This document shows, one piece after another, positions 31,414 through 42,369 of a DNA stretch of 64,000 nucleotides. The notes beneath the pieces are model-generated. The model made no database searches, had not been told where the DNA came from, and saw only the letters and a program-made list of their open reading frames with translations. Origin of the DNA: Nemertoderma westbladi (Eukaryota > Xenacoelomorpha > Nemertodermatida > Nemertodermatidae); the NCBI GenBank assembly GCA_032718475.1, contig JAUCBJ010006694.1, positions 1 through 64,000 of the forward strand, given 5' to 3'. Positions within the stretch are counted from its first letter, which is position 1. Every line of letters begins with the position of its first letter. The translations under genes and the position numbers were made by a program.

Positions 31414-33084
31414 ATGGCTGACACAAGGCAAACTCTGTCAGATAGTCTTTTAGAAACAACAGCCTGTTTCTCAGATCAAAGTGTAGAGAATCCCAGACCG
31501 AGGTCTGAGACCCCTCCTACTGTAAGAAGGGCAACCCCTGCAGTAGTTGTGTCAGAACCTAGGTTGGTAGAAGCGATTTCGCAATTTGCGAAGTTAGTGA
31601 AGCGCCGTAGGTCTGCCATAGGCACTCGGGCCCAAGTTAAGCGGGATCAGGAAGCAGCTGTCAAACAGCAGCGACATCCTAGCCAAGAACCTAGTTCCCA
31701 GCAGCCCGATAGCTCCAGTAGTTCGGAGACTGTTGAGCGGACGCCCGAACGCGGAGCGAAGATGGCGGATACGGTTTATGATGAGCGGCCAACCTTTGAA
31801 GAATCAACCGACGCCACTTCTTCTCAAGTGGAAAGCGAAGTGGAAAGCGAAGTGGAAAGCCAAGTGGAAAGCGAAGTGGAAAGTGAAGTGGAAAGCGAAT
31901 TAACAGCAGCAGAGAAGCCACGAACTAGAGATGCCATTGACATCTATCTGTCAGACTATCAGCGATTCGTAGGAGACGAAGAGTTGAGGAGACGACTGTC
32001 TGGACTTCGCCCTAATAGTGAAGGAACCAAGCTTGTGTTAGACGCAATCGATGCGGAAATGTTAGCTGCAAACAAAGCTAAATTTGATGAACAACTCCGC
32101 ATCACTAGAGTCCAAGAAGAACAAGTAAGGGGAAAACTAATCGAAAGCAGAAAGACAGCAGCAGCGGCAGTGGCAGAAGCAGACAGAAAGGCGGCAGAAG
32201 CAATGGCAGAAGCAGACAGAAAGGCGGCAGAAGCAATAGCAGAAGCAGACAGAAAAGCGGCAGCGGCAGTGGAAGCAGCAAAAGCAGCAGCAGCAATGGC
32301 ATTGGCAGAAGCAGAACAGAGAGCGTCTGAAGAGACCACCCAAATGGAGTTGGAAAATCTTCAAGAGACGCAAGACAGCATAAATAAACAGTTAACTGCT
32401 AGTCAAATGCAGATGATGAGTCGATCTACTCCCAAACGCCAAGGATACACATCATCGGAGGAAGGCGAGACCACCGATCCTGAAGGCAGAGGAAATAGAT
32501 CTCGTCTCAGTAGGCGTAGAAAGACATCTCACCGTCATAAATTGCCCGATTTGCCCCCCGCTGTTAGAAGACAAATAGCTAGCACAGACTTAAGTAGTAC
32601 AGAACCCACAGACCAAATTATTACCGTAAATAGACTCCCTACTATAGTAGATGAGCCTGAAATAATTAGGCCTGTCGTTCCCAAAGTCACTTCTGTGTTA
32701 GAGACCCCTGTACTTCCAGAGCTTAACTCTAAATTCCCTTTACATAGTACTACACTGCCTGTACCCGGTGGAACAGTCCAAGAGAATATCCCTGTCCAGA
32801 TAGCAGAGAGAGAAATCAATAATTTGTCTCCCGTCGTCCCGCGTCAGCCCGCTACTATGTTGGCGACTCCCGCTTCGGCGGTTGAGTGGGTGGAAGAGGG
32901 ACGGCGGGGGATGAATCTCCTGCTAGGACAGATGCAGGAGACTGTCCACCAACTTAAGGGAACAGTGAGGGAAGGTAGAGCAGAGTTGCAAGAAGTGCAG
33001 CAAAGTATCGCGCTAGAACGCGATAAATTAGTCAATATCCAAAAGGGCATACCAATACCCCCTGTAACACCTGTAACCCTGTAA
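31414..33084 (+). pseudogene. BEL copy B gag, N-terminal part, frameshifted
   Basis: The Met at 31414 corresponds to 3593 of copy A. Relative to A, a segment of about 200 codons is missing after TVYDE. A VESE repeat (12-bp unit, about 31826-31903) and an Ala/Glu-rich coiled-coil-like stretch (AEADRKAAEA repeats) are present. The frame is lost at about 33060-33110, where CCTGTAACAC/CCCTGTAACC units have expanded compared with the single copy in D. The rest of gag continues in another frame. Confidence 0.82.
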
Positions 33085-33131
33085 CCCCCCTGTAACCCCC
33101 TGTTAGGTCTGAAGTATTACATGCGCAAGGT

Positions 33132-35627
33132 GTGGAGCCTACACGCATCTATACTGCTAGTGAAGTTGAAACTCCTATAGCAAACTCTATTAAGGGTGAT
33201 TATAGACCTGTTATTAATGATATTCCCTATAGACCTGATAATGATCCGAGAAATTTATATACCGATAATTCGATATTAAATAACACGATGGCCCAAGAAA
33301 GCTTTACGCGTCAGATGGCTAGAACAGAAGCCCGCCAAGCGGTCAAAGTGGGAGAGATCGTCAAATTCAATGGAGATGAGATGAAATGGTTACCTTTCAA
33401 CGAATATTACAAAGATAGCATACAGAACTCTGTACTATCTAACGGAGAGAAACTTAGATTCCTCATCAAGTGCTTGGAAGGACCTCCCAAGTTAATGGCG
33501 TTAAAGTTTATTGGACATCCAGATGGATTAAGACAAGTTTGGGATACATTAAACATCAGGTATGGTAACAAGGATAACATAGCTAAGTATTTGTATGCAA
33601 AATTAGTAGCCCCCCGACACTTCCTTAGTAGCGGGATTATAGAGTTTTCCGATGAGATTCAGGAAATCTGTAGACAATTGGACTGGTTAGGTAAGTCTCA
33701 TGAATATCAGAGTTCCATGGTTATTGGAGCCGTAGTCTCTACTTTACCAAAGGGTGGAGTATGTACGCGCTGGGACAAGAAAGTGTTGTACATGAATGAA
33801 CAACAACAACGAAGTCCTACCATGGCTGATCTCATGTCTTTCTTAGATAGTGAAGTAAAATTACAACTCATAAGGCAGTCCAGAGAGAAAACATCGGAAA
33901 ATAAGGTAAGTGAGAAACCCGTTTCTAGGAGAAGGATAATACCAGTGTGTTATACTGACGACGGCGAAAGCCAAGCTTCTCAAGAAGAGGACAGCGGGAA
34001 AGACACAGCAAATTCTTACTATGACAACAAGAACTATAAAGACGTAAGTAAACACAAGTCTCGAACCAGTGACAGGAGAGAACAGGTAACAACAACTCCT
34101 CCTACGTCTCCTAAGAGAATTCACGGAAGAAAGCCCGAAGAAAGAACGAGAGTGCAGAACGTTAACCAAGTTAAGGTGAGTAACATCAAACCAAAATGTG
34201 CGCTGTGCGACGGGCCCCACCGTTTGAGTGCGTGTGCAGAATTCCTAAAGAAATCCATGGCAGATAGACGTGGAGTCCTGTGGGATAAGCGGTTATGTTA
34301 TAACTGTCTCAGACGCGGACACCAGCGGCGAACCTGTTACTCTGACGCAAGGTGTGCTAAGTGCGGCGCGAAACATCATAGCTTGTTGCACACGGAATTC
34401 GAACGAAACAGCCCGAGTCAGGTAAGTGAGCCCAAATCACATGTCCAATTCAGTGATGTGAACGACACTGACCAAAGTTCTGAGTGGGAAGGATTCTATA
34501 CGGACGAATTCTCCGATGCCAACGAATCCTGTTATCTAATAAATACCGCAGTGTATCGAGCACTTACTTACGAAAAGGACATCAACGATGAGTTTCCCCC
34601 AACTACTTTCGCCAAACAACCATCTTGGAAAGCTCCAGCTTCCAACGTAGGAATCAGAGAATTTCCTGTAGTTCAAGTAAGAGTTCACGGTCTTAACAAA
34701 AGCTACATAGTGAACGCCCTCCTTGACTCCGGCAGCACAGGAACATTCATCGATCAAGAACTAGCCGAAGATATCTTTGCTGGACAACCCAAGTTCCGGA
34801 CTAAATTGAATATGTCAGGAATTATGCAGGTTTGGAAATCTACCCTAACGGTAGATTACTATGTAGGTGTGTTGTCCACCCCCCAGGATAAGTTAGGAAC
34901 ACAAGGTATAAGGTCAGTAAAAATGGTGGCCATAAAGAACTTTGCTACTACTCAAGCAGAACCTTATAACTGGGACGAGGACGAGTGCATCCAACATCTT
35001 GAGATACCTCGATTCCAAACCGATTATCCTGGAGTGCAAATCCTCATCGGCCAAAACGCGCATGAGGCGCTCGAGACATTGGAGAAACGGCCTGCTCAAC
35101 CGCAGCCATTACAAACTTATGCGGTAAGAACTAGAGTAGGTTGGTACTTCACTGGCCCTTCCCGTAGAACTCTCAAAGAGAGATTACCTCAACAACAGGT
35201 ATACCAAGTAAAGGGGGAAGTGGAGAGCAGTGATGTGGACGATCCAACTGAGGGAACACCATACTCCTCAGATAATGACGATATTAACTCCAATGTAGAT
35301 CAATGGAGACATTGCCTTGGGACGATTAATCCAGCCGACATCGATTCCAGAGGAGCAACTCCTCAAGAACTGATAGATACTCCAGGCTGGTTAGGTGGAT
35401 CCGACTCCTTAAGTAAGGAAGAAGAAGAATGGCCTCCTCATCTTACCACGGCAGAAATTAGACAGGCCAAGGGAGCGGAGAAAGTAACACAACAACTCAA
35501 TCGCCCAGCTAGTCGTTTATGTTTACTGGAAAGAGACCGAAAACTGTCCGGAAACTATGGAAGGCAAGATACTCTTCCTACGACTACTTCCCTAATCCGA
35601 CAAATATCTAGGGACTCCATAACGTGA
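33132..35627 (+). pseudogene. BEL copy B gag-protease with internally deleted pol
   Basis: It contains the capsid-like region, knuckles (CALCDGPHR, CYNC, CAKCGAKHH) and protease (LLDSGSTGTF). After the acidic stretch DNDDI, near 35284, it jumps to an RNase H remnant (QWRHCLGTINPADIDSRG). After GAEKV it jumps again, to the C-terminal tail TQQLNRP...LCLLERDR. The two deletions remove roughly 1.7 kb each: RT plus most of RNase H, and the whole integrase core. Both junctions keep the frame open, so a 831-codon protein could still be made. It would have protease but no polymerase. Confidence 0.85.
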
Positions 35628-37255
35628 TAGCATGTGGAGTGGGCGTGTGACTATATCATTTTATATTTGTTTTTATTTTATATTTATGTATGTATTATTA
35701 TGTAATTTTATTATAATCGTTTTCTTTAATTTTATTTAGTAGAATGTTATTTTAGAGATTATTTAGTAGATTAGTGCAATATATTAGTGTTTATTACGTA
35801 TGTAATTACTTATAATATATATTTAGTGCGACGGCGAGAAATAATTATTTTTCTCTTTCCTTACTGTCCGTATCATATTATAAATACGTGACTACAGTAA
35901 GATGAAATGTCCGTACTTATTAAAGTACAATAAAGCCGCTACTATATTTAAGTATTATTGGTAGGCAGAGTATTAGGAATGCAAAGTTCAGATCCTCGTG
36001 TCTCGGCTAAACCAAGCTCTGTGTAGACCTTGGAAACGACTTGCCTCTTCACACTGACATTGCTTCGTGCGATATTGCTCTTCTACCTTATAACAAATAA
36101 TACATATAGTAGCGTGATGTCCCTCTAACAGTAGCGTAGATCGCAAATAAATCTGTTAAACCTTTTGACCATCTGTAATTCTAGTCGATTAAGATATCGC
36201 GGCACCCACCGATATACTTGAAAGACAAATTCTAGAATCAGTGGTTAACGTCCCCAGACAAGTTCTGGAATAAATCGGTGCCCATCTTAAATATTAATTT
36301 AATATTTATTAAAATCTGTAAAATTCAGATCCTTTAAAATTTCTAGTCAATTAAGATATCGCAGCACTTACCGATACTCTTAAAAGACAATTTTATAGAA
36401 TTAAGGATCCTAAGTCCCCAGACATGCTCTGGAATAAAAATTGTGTCAAATTTAACATCAAATAATAAAATTCACGGGAATAAATTTAAATTCATATTTT
36501 AAATTAATTTCATAAATTGTCATTTTGTGCAATTTATAACATTCTCAAAATTCCATTAATTAATAGATCATGGGAGCGGAGATTCATCCTATTGAGTGTA
36601 TTAGAGTGCGAGAATCTCCAACATATAGTCAATAGCCGATAAAATTAATAAAATCATGTATAAAGAGGATATTGACAATTAAAGAATTACTATTAAATAG
36701 CATTCCAGATCTGTATGCATGAGAATTACCCTAATTCTACCGCTAGCATTCCATAATGTCACCATAGCAACACCCACGCTAGAATTAGAAGCAAGTTAAG
36801 AAAACAATAGAAAGCTTGTCACATTGCATAGCATAGAGAATATAGCACACTGTTAGTATCCAAGGATACACAGTAATAACGTGACATTCTGGAAGGCACT
36901 GACTAACGGACAAATGGCCTGTATGTGTACAATTGGTGACAGTTGTGTGGAATTTGTGCGTTTATAGGTGAATGTTACTGCTAAGGTGTGTTTACAGTAG
37001 CTAGTCGCAATTGTGAAAGTAACCCAACTCTCCTATAGAAAGAACCTAAAGTGGATTCAAGCCTTTGGGACGGACAGTGGAGTGACTTGTGCCGGTTATC
37101 GTTGTCGTACTGTTGCTACATGTTGGCGTAAACACCGCGACAACGGTACATCGGCGCTGAGGATCCCACTGTCCGGGGGCAAAGAGAGGTAGGCAGCGAC
37201 GTCCGCTCGCCTAAACATAAACTCATTTCGATATTAACAAACTCAGATAGCAGAT
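35628..37255 (+). other. Conserved spacer between pol and second ORF, copy B
   Basis: It matches 10833-12463 of A throughout, including AATAAAGCC, the two-copy hairpin block (about 36155-36470) and the GCAGATATGAC context of the second-ORF start. No ORF is supported. Confidence 0.7.
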
Positions 37256-37654
37256 ATGACGGAGTTGATAGAAGATGATCTTGGTATCAGGGAGCGATAT
37301 ACTCTACCTTTACAAGCATTTGTGGATAGCTTGATACGCGGTGAAACCGATCCAACCATTACGGAGGACGATGGTCGTTATATCGAACTGCCGACGTCCC
37401 AAGAGCAACTTATGCGTGAATTGGACTATCGAAAATTCACCGCTCGCTATACGCATCGTAATAATACGTATATGGACCTCCTAACTACCGGCCATCCTAT
37501 CGATTTACATGATACGGACGATGTAGACACCGAAAGGGAAATGGTTCTATTTAAATATCATACCCAGCGGCGTCGTAACGATAAATCGAGAATAGATCAC
37601 GAAAATTCTATTCGTAACAGACTGGGAAGACGAACCAATATGCCTAGAATCTGA
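37256..37654 (+). pseudogene. Second ORF of BEL copy B, N-terminal stub (132 codons)
   Basis: It starts MTELIEDDLGIRERYTLPLQ like the full-length protein of copy A and follows it for about 120 residues. It then crosses a junction near 37632 into sequence from residue 1058 onward of A, read in another frame (GRRTNMPRI-stop). About 2804 bp of A sequence is absent. C and D share the same junction and the same stop. Confidence 0.82.
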
Positions 37655-37704
37655 GGAGATTCAGCCTATCGCGCTCGGAACAGCGACAACGATTACATCC
37701 TGGA

Positions 37705-38534
37705 ATGGTATCAAGGTCCACTGCGTACGATTATCGCCATGACAACTGTGTTTCTCGGCAACGTTGTCGGTTATGCGCATCGAGAGACCATGTTACGCCC
37801 ATGGACACAGACGTCCGCTGTTCCTATTTCCACGAACAACCGGCGATGGAAATTTATTGCGCGTATTGCAGATTTAATGATTTGCACGTTTTTGCGGTTT
37901 GCCCTCAATTTGTGACTCAATGTCACCATTGTCAACTGGGGGGACACGCCAGTTTCGATTGCCCTTTTAATCGCAATTTGGAGGGCGTGGATGAAATGAT
38001 CACACTACGTTACATTAGAGCTTGGGAAGCGAAGGCTGATTTACATCGTGATTCGCGCCATCGCTATTATCCTGGACGCGCTTACGAAGGAATTTATGCG
38101 TTCCATTCTTATCTATTCGCTTCTGTCGAACAGAAATCACGCATATCGAGTTACAGGAAGTATATCGACGGCCTTACGAGTACAGAGCCCGCAAATGCGA
38201 GTTGGAAAGAACCATTAAACCAAGGAAGTTTCTAACTGCCTATGGTCCACCCACGGCCCTCGTTCAGACCACTCGTAAAGGACCCGTAAGAGCGGCTGTC
38301 TTGAAACGAGCTCTCAAAGCCGTTAGACCCCTCTCACCTGACGTTGATGTCAATCAACCCGGTACTTCGACTGGCGGATACACCGACCATAATCCTACAC
38401 CCTCTGATGCAATCATATTGCACCCTTCACCCAGGAGTTATAGCCCTCCTTGTAAAGTGGCTCGCCCCAAAGAGAAAGGGACTCTGGCTAGCTTTAAAAA
38501 ACTGCGTAAACGCCGTCCGCGCAAGAAAGACTAA
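37705..38534 (+). pseudogene. Second ORF of BEL copy B, C-terminal zinc-knuckle part, broken
   Basis: It corresponds to residues about 1090-1417 of the A protein. Knuckles CRLCASRDH, CAYC and CHHC are kept, although the third reads QLGGH. A 160-bp deletion between two copies of CGAGTTAC (junction at 38147-38154) shifts the frame and ends the first piece at 38235. The remaining C terminus (ERTIKPRKFL to RKRRPRKKD) is read from 38202 to 38534 in a different frame. Confidence 0.8.
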
Positions 38535-38612
38535 CTGTTTAGAGTATTTACGTATATTAGAAACTGTGATTTTGTATATTTCATAGACTCAAATCCCATT
38601 TTCTGGGAGCGG

Positions 38613-39870
38613 TGTAAAAGCTTCTGTGGGATATAACTGGCCCCTTTGCTTCGCAATCCAGTTTCCCCCCAGGCGCTGGAATACTCTAAAAGGGTTCTCT
38701 AACTGTATATATATTCCCCTCGCCCGCAAGGTACCGTTACAGGTGTTTTAACGGACATAAAAGTCATTCTGTTATATACGTGTTTTAGCGGACATGGTAA
38801 GGCAAAAAACCTGCAATGCACCAAATACCTTTCACAGCTTAGCCGTGATGATTCACATTACGACATCTAACAGCTGGTTGCTGACATGGAAACAGCCATT
38901 GGACGCATGGTTCTTTGTTTGGCTTGAGCCAATCAGAGCGTTTTTTCCTGTCGACGTGTAGCTTTTCGGCCGATCATAAGGAGAGTGTTCAGTCTTACTG
39001 TTTTTTACTTGATACTTTGTTGTTATTGCTGTCTAAGCCAGAAACACCGGCTCTAGAGTTAATTCTTTTCATACTTTAAGAAGAAACATTAGTAGGCTTA
39101 AATTATAGAGCGTATGACTGTTATCAGTCAAATCCATTCACAATTCAATACTTTGTTGTTATTACTGTTCAACATACATTATTATACTGCTATTTACTGT
39201 TGTGTTTGGTTGAATATTATTTGGAGAACATATATAAAGAACCCAAATTTCCCAATTTTCTTGATACACTACAGGTTAGAGAGACGGGTTATATATATAG
39301 CGATTGCGACTTATATTGTTGTGGTTTGTAGTGAATTTAATGCTATTTGATAAGCACTACATTGGTCCGTTGCTGTTCCCTTTATATATGATAAAATTCA
39401 TTGACGGTCGGCAAATTAGTGAGCAGTATTGTGTGTTACCGGTAGTGTGCATGATTGTGATTGATAACTAAGCATTTCCTAAAGAATGCGCCTCATACGT
39501 GAATCTTAAGCCTTACCGACTTACCGTTGTGATTAGTGTAAGTCATATCTCTGTTTACCTAGATAGAGCGCCACGTCCTAAAGGAACTGTTAATATTTCC
39601 CGAAAGTAAATAATATTAGTCAGAAATTAATTATTAACGATCAATCGAATAATACAATACCGTAAGCTTCACTGCAATAATAATTTAAGCCCTCAGAATC
39701 CAGTCTCCCGGGATTATCCAGCGGGTGAATGGACGCGCACTAGGCTGGCTTCTGCTAATGTTGTGTTTGTTGGTATTAAATATTTGTCATCTTCTAAAGT
39801 ATATTTATAAACCAAAAGACATATAAATTTTGGCAGGTTAAACTGCTAAAGGTCTTCAAAAGCACGTACA
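38613..39870 (+). repeat. 3' LTR of BEL copy B
   Basis: 1258 bp, TG to CA, same length as its partner. Its distal 496 bp resembles the LTR end of copy D more than it resembles B's own 5' LTR (for example TTTAAGCCCTCAG and GGTCGGCAAATTAG). It joins directly to an inverted LTR fragment of copy C at 39870/39871. Confidence 0.92.
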
Positions 39871-40381
39871 ATAACAGTCATACGCTCTATAATTTAAGCC
39901 TACTAATGTTTCTTCTAAAAGTATGAAATGAATTGACTCTAGAGCCGTTGTTTCTGGCCTAGACAGCAATAACAACAAAGTATCAAGAAAAAACAGTAAG
40001 ACTGAACACTCTCCCTATGATCGACCGAAAAGCTACACGTCGACAGGAAAAATCGCTCTGATTGGTTCAAGCCAAACAAAGAACCATGCGTCCAATGGCT
40101 GTTTCCATGTCAGCAACCAGCTGTTAGATGTCGTAATATGAATCATCACGGCTAAGCTATGAAAGGTATTTGTCGCATTGCAGGTTTTTTGTCTTACCAT
40201 GTCCGCTAAAACACGTATATAGCAGAATGACTTTTATGTCCGTTAAAACACCTGTAACGGTACCTTGAGGGCGAGGGGAATATTTATACAGTTAGAGAAC
40301 CTTTTTAGAGTATTCCAGCGCCTGGGGGGAAACTGGATTGCGAAGCAAAGGGGCCAGTTATATCCCACAGAAGCTTTTACA
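39871..40381 (-). repeat. Truncated 3' LTR of BEL copy C
   Basis: On the minus strand it starts TGTAAAAGCTTCTGTGGG at 40381 and follows LTR positions 1-511, ending in GAGCGTATGACTGTTAT. The downstream 747 bp of the LTR is missing. With 38613-39123 it forms an inverted pair of 511-bp arms. Confidence 0.88.
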
Positions 40382-40459
40382 CCGCTCCCAGAAAATGGGA
40401 TTTGAGTCTATAAAATATACAAAATCACAGTTTCTAATATACGTAAATACTCTAAACAG

Positions 40460-41465
40460 TTAGTCTTTCTTGCGCGGACGGCGTTTACGCAGTTTTTTAA
40501 AGCTAGCAAGAGTCCTTTTCTCTTTGGAGCGAGCCACTTTACAAGGAGGGCTATAACTCCTGGGTGAAGGGTGCAATATGATTGCATCAGAGGGTGTAGG
40601 ATTATGGTCGGTGTATCCGCCAGTCGAAGTACCGGGTTGATTGACATCAACGTCAGGTGAGAGGGGTCTAACGGCTTTGAGAGCTCGTTTCAAGACAGCC
40701 GCTCTTACGGGTCCTTTACGAGTGGTCTGAACGAGGGCCGTGGGTGGACCATAGGCAGTTAGAAACTTCCGGGGTTTAATGGTCCTTTCCAACTCGCGTT
40801 CGCGGGCTCGGTATTCGTAAGGCCTTCGATGTACTTCCTGCAACTCGGGATGTGAGTTAACAAACAAGTCTCCATAGTCCGGATCCTGACGGATATAATT
40901 GATTAAGTTATAGGAATGAAGGTCGCTAGGATTAACACTCCTGAGAAATTTGCGTACGAATTTAGTTGAAATACATTCTCCGACGCGCTTCAGTAGCTCG
41001 TAACTCGATATGCGTGATTTCTGTTCAACAGAAGCGAATAGATAAGGATGGAACGCATAAACTCCTTCGTAAGCGCGTCCGGGATAATAGCGATGGCGCG
41101 AATCACAATGTAAATCAGCGTTCGCTTCCCAAGCTCTGATGTAACGTAGTGTGATCATTTCATCTACGCTTTCCAAATCGTGATTAAAAGGGCAATCGAA
41201 ACTGGCGTGTCCCTTTAGTTGACAATGGTGACATTGAGTCATAAATTGAGGGCAAACCGCAAAAACGTGCAAATTATTAAATCTGCAATACGCGCAATAA
41301 ATTTCCATCGCCGGTTGTTCGTGGAAATAGGAACAGCGGACGTTTGTGTCCATGGGCGTAACATGGTCTCTCGATGCGCATAACCGACAACGTTGCCGAG
41401 AAACATAGTTGGCATGGCGATAATTGTACGCAGTGAGACACTGTGGACCTTGATACCATTCTAGG
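40460..41465 (-). pseudogene. Second ORF of BEL copy C, C-terminal zinc-knuckle part
   Basis: The open frame from the Met at 41353 codes 297 residues with CAYC and the canonical CHHCQLKGHASFDC knuckle. It continues through the conserved YIRAWEANADLHC and YELLKRVGECIS stretches to the basic RKRRPRKKD end. Homology extends upstream of that Met to the first knuckle (41382-41465), but no in-frame start joins it to the N-terminal stub. It could be translated on its own from the internal Met, but there is no direct evidence for that. Confidence 0.75.
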
Positions 41466-41509
41466 ATATAATCGTTGTCGCTGTTCCGGGCGCGATAGGC
41501 TGAATCTCC

Positions 41510-41908
41510 TCAGATTCTAGGCATATTGGTTCGTCTTCCCAGTCTGTTACGAATAGAATTTTCGTGATCTATTTTCGGTTTATCGTTACGACTCCGCTGG
41601 GTATGATATTTAAATAGAACCATTTCCCTTTCGGTGTCTACATCGTCCGTATCATGTAAATCGATAGGATGGCCGGTAGTTAGGAAGTCCATATACGTAC
41701 CATTACGATGCGTATAGCGAGCGGTGAATTTTCGATAGTCCAATTCACGCGCAAGTTGCTCTTGGGACATCGGCGGTTCGATATAACGACCATCGTCCTC
41801 CGTAATGGTTGGATCGGCTTCACCGCGTATTAAGCTATCCACAAATGCTTGTAAAGGTAGAGTATATCGCTCCCTAATACCAAGATCATCTTCTATTAAC
41901 TCCGTCAT
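41510..41908 (-). pseudogene. Second ORF of BEL copy C, N-terminal stub (132 codons)
   Basis: It has the same start, length, deletion junction and terminal GRRTNMPRI-stop as the stubs of B and D. The deletion is therefore inherited, not independent. Confidence 0.82.
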
Positions 41909-42369
41909 ATCTGCTATCTGAGTTTATTAATATCAAATAAGTTTGTATTTAGGCGAGCGGGCGTCGCTGCCTACTTTTCTTTGCCCCCGGACAGTGGGAT
42001 TCTCAGCGCCGATGTACCGTCGTCGCGGTGTTTACGCCAACATGTAGCAACAGCACGACAACGATAACCGGCACAAGTCACTCCACTGTCCGTCCCAAAG
42101 GCTTGGATCCACTTAGGTTCTTTCTATAGGAGAGTTGGGCTATTTTTACAATTGCGACTAGCTACTGTAAACATACTTTAGCAGTAACATTCACCTATAA
42201 ACGCACAAATTCCACACAACTGTCAACAACTGCACACACACAGGCCATTTGTCCGTTAGTCAGTGCCTTCCAGAATGTCACTTTATTACTGTGTATCCTT
42301 GGATACTAACAGTGTGCTATGTATTCTCTATGCTAGGCAATGGGACAAGCTTTCTATTGTTCTTTTAAC

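Larger units (their letters stand above)
27985..39870 (+). mobile_element. BEL/Pao LTR retrotransposon, copy B (pol-deleted, both LTRs present)
   Basis: Two LTRs of exactly 1258 bp bound an internal region with leader, gag, protease, a short residue of pol, spacer and second-ORF fragments. RT, most of RNase H and the integrase are gone through two internal deletions, so B could move only with enzymes from another copy. The five bases before 27985 (CAGTC) and after 39870 (ATAAC) do not match. This agrees with a rearranged right end, since the 3' LTR abuts an inverted LTR piece of copy C. Confidence 0.9.
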
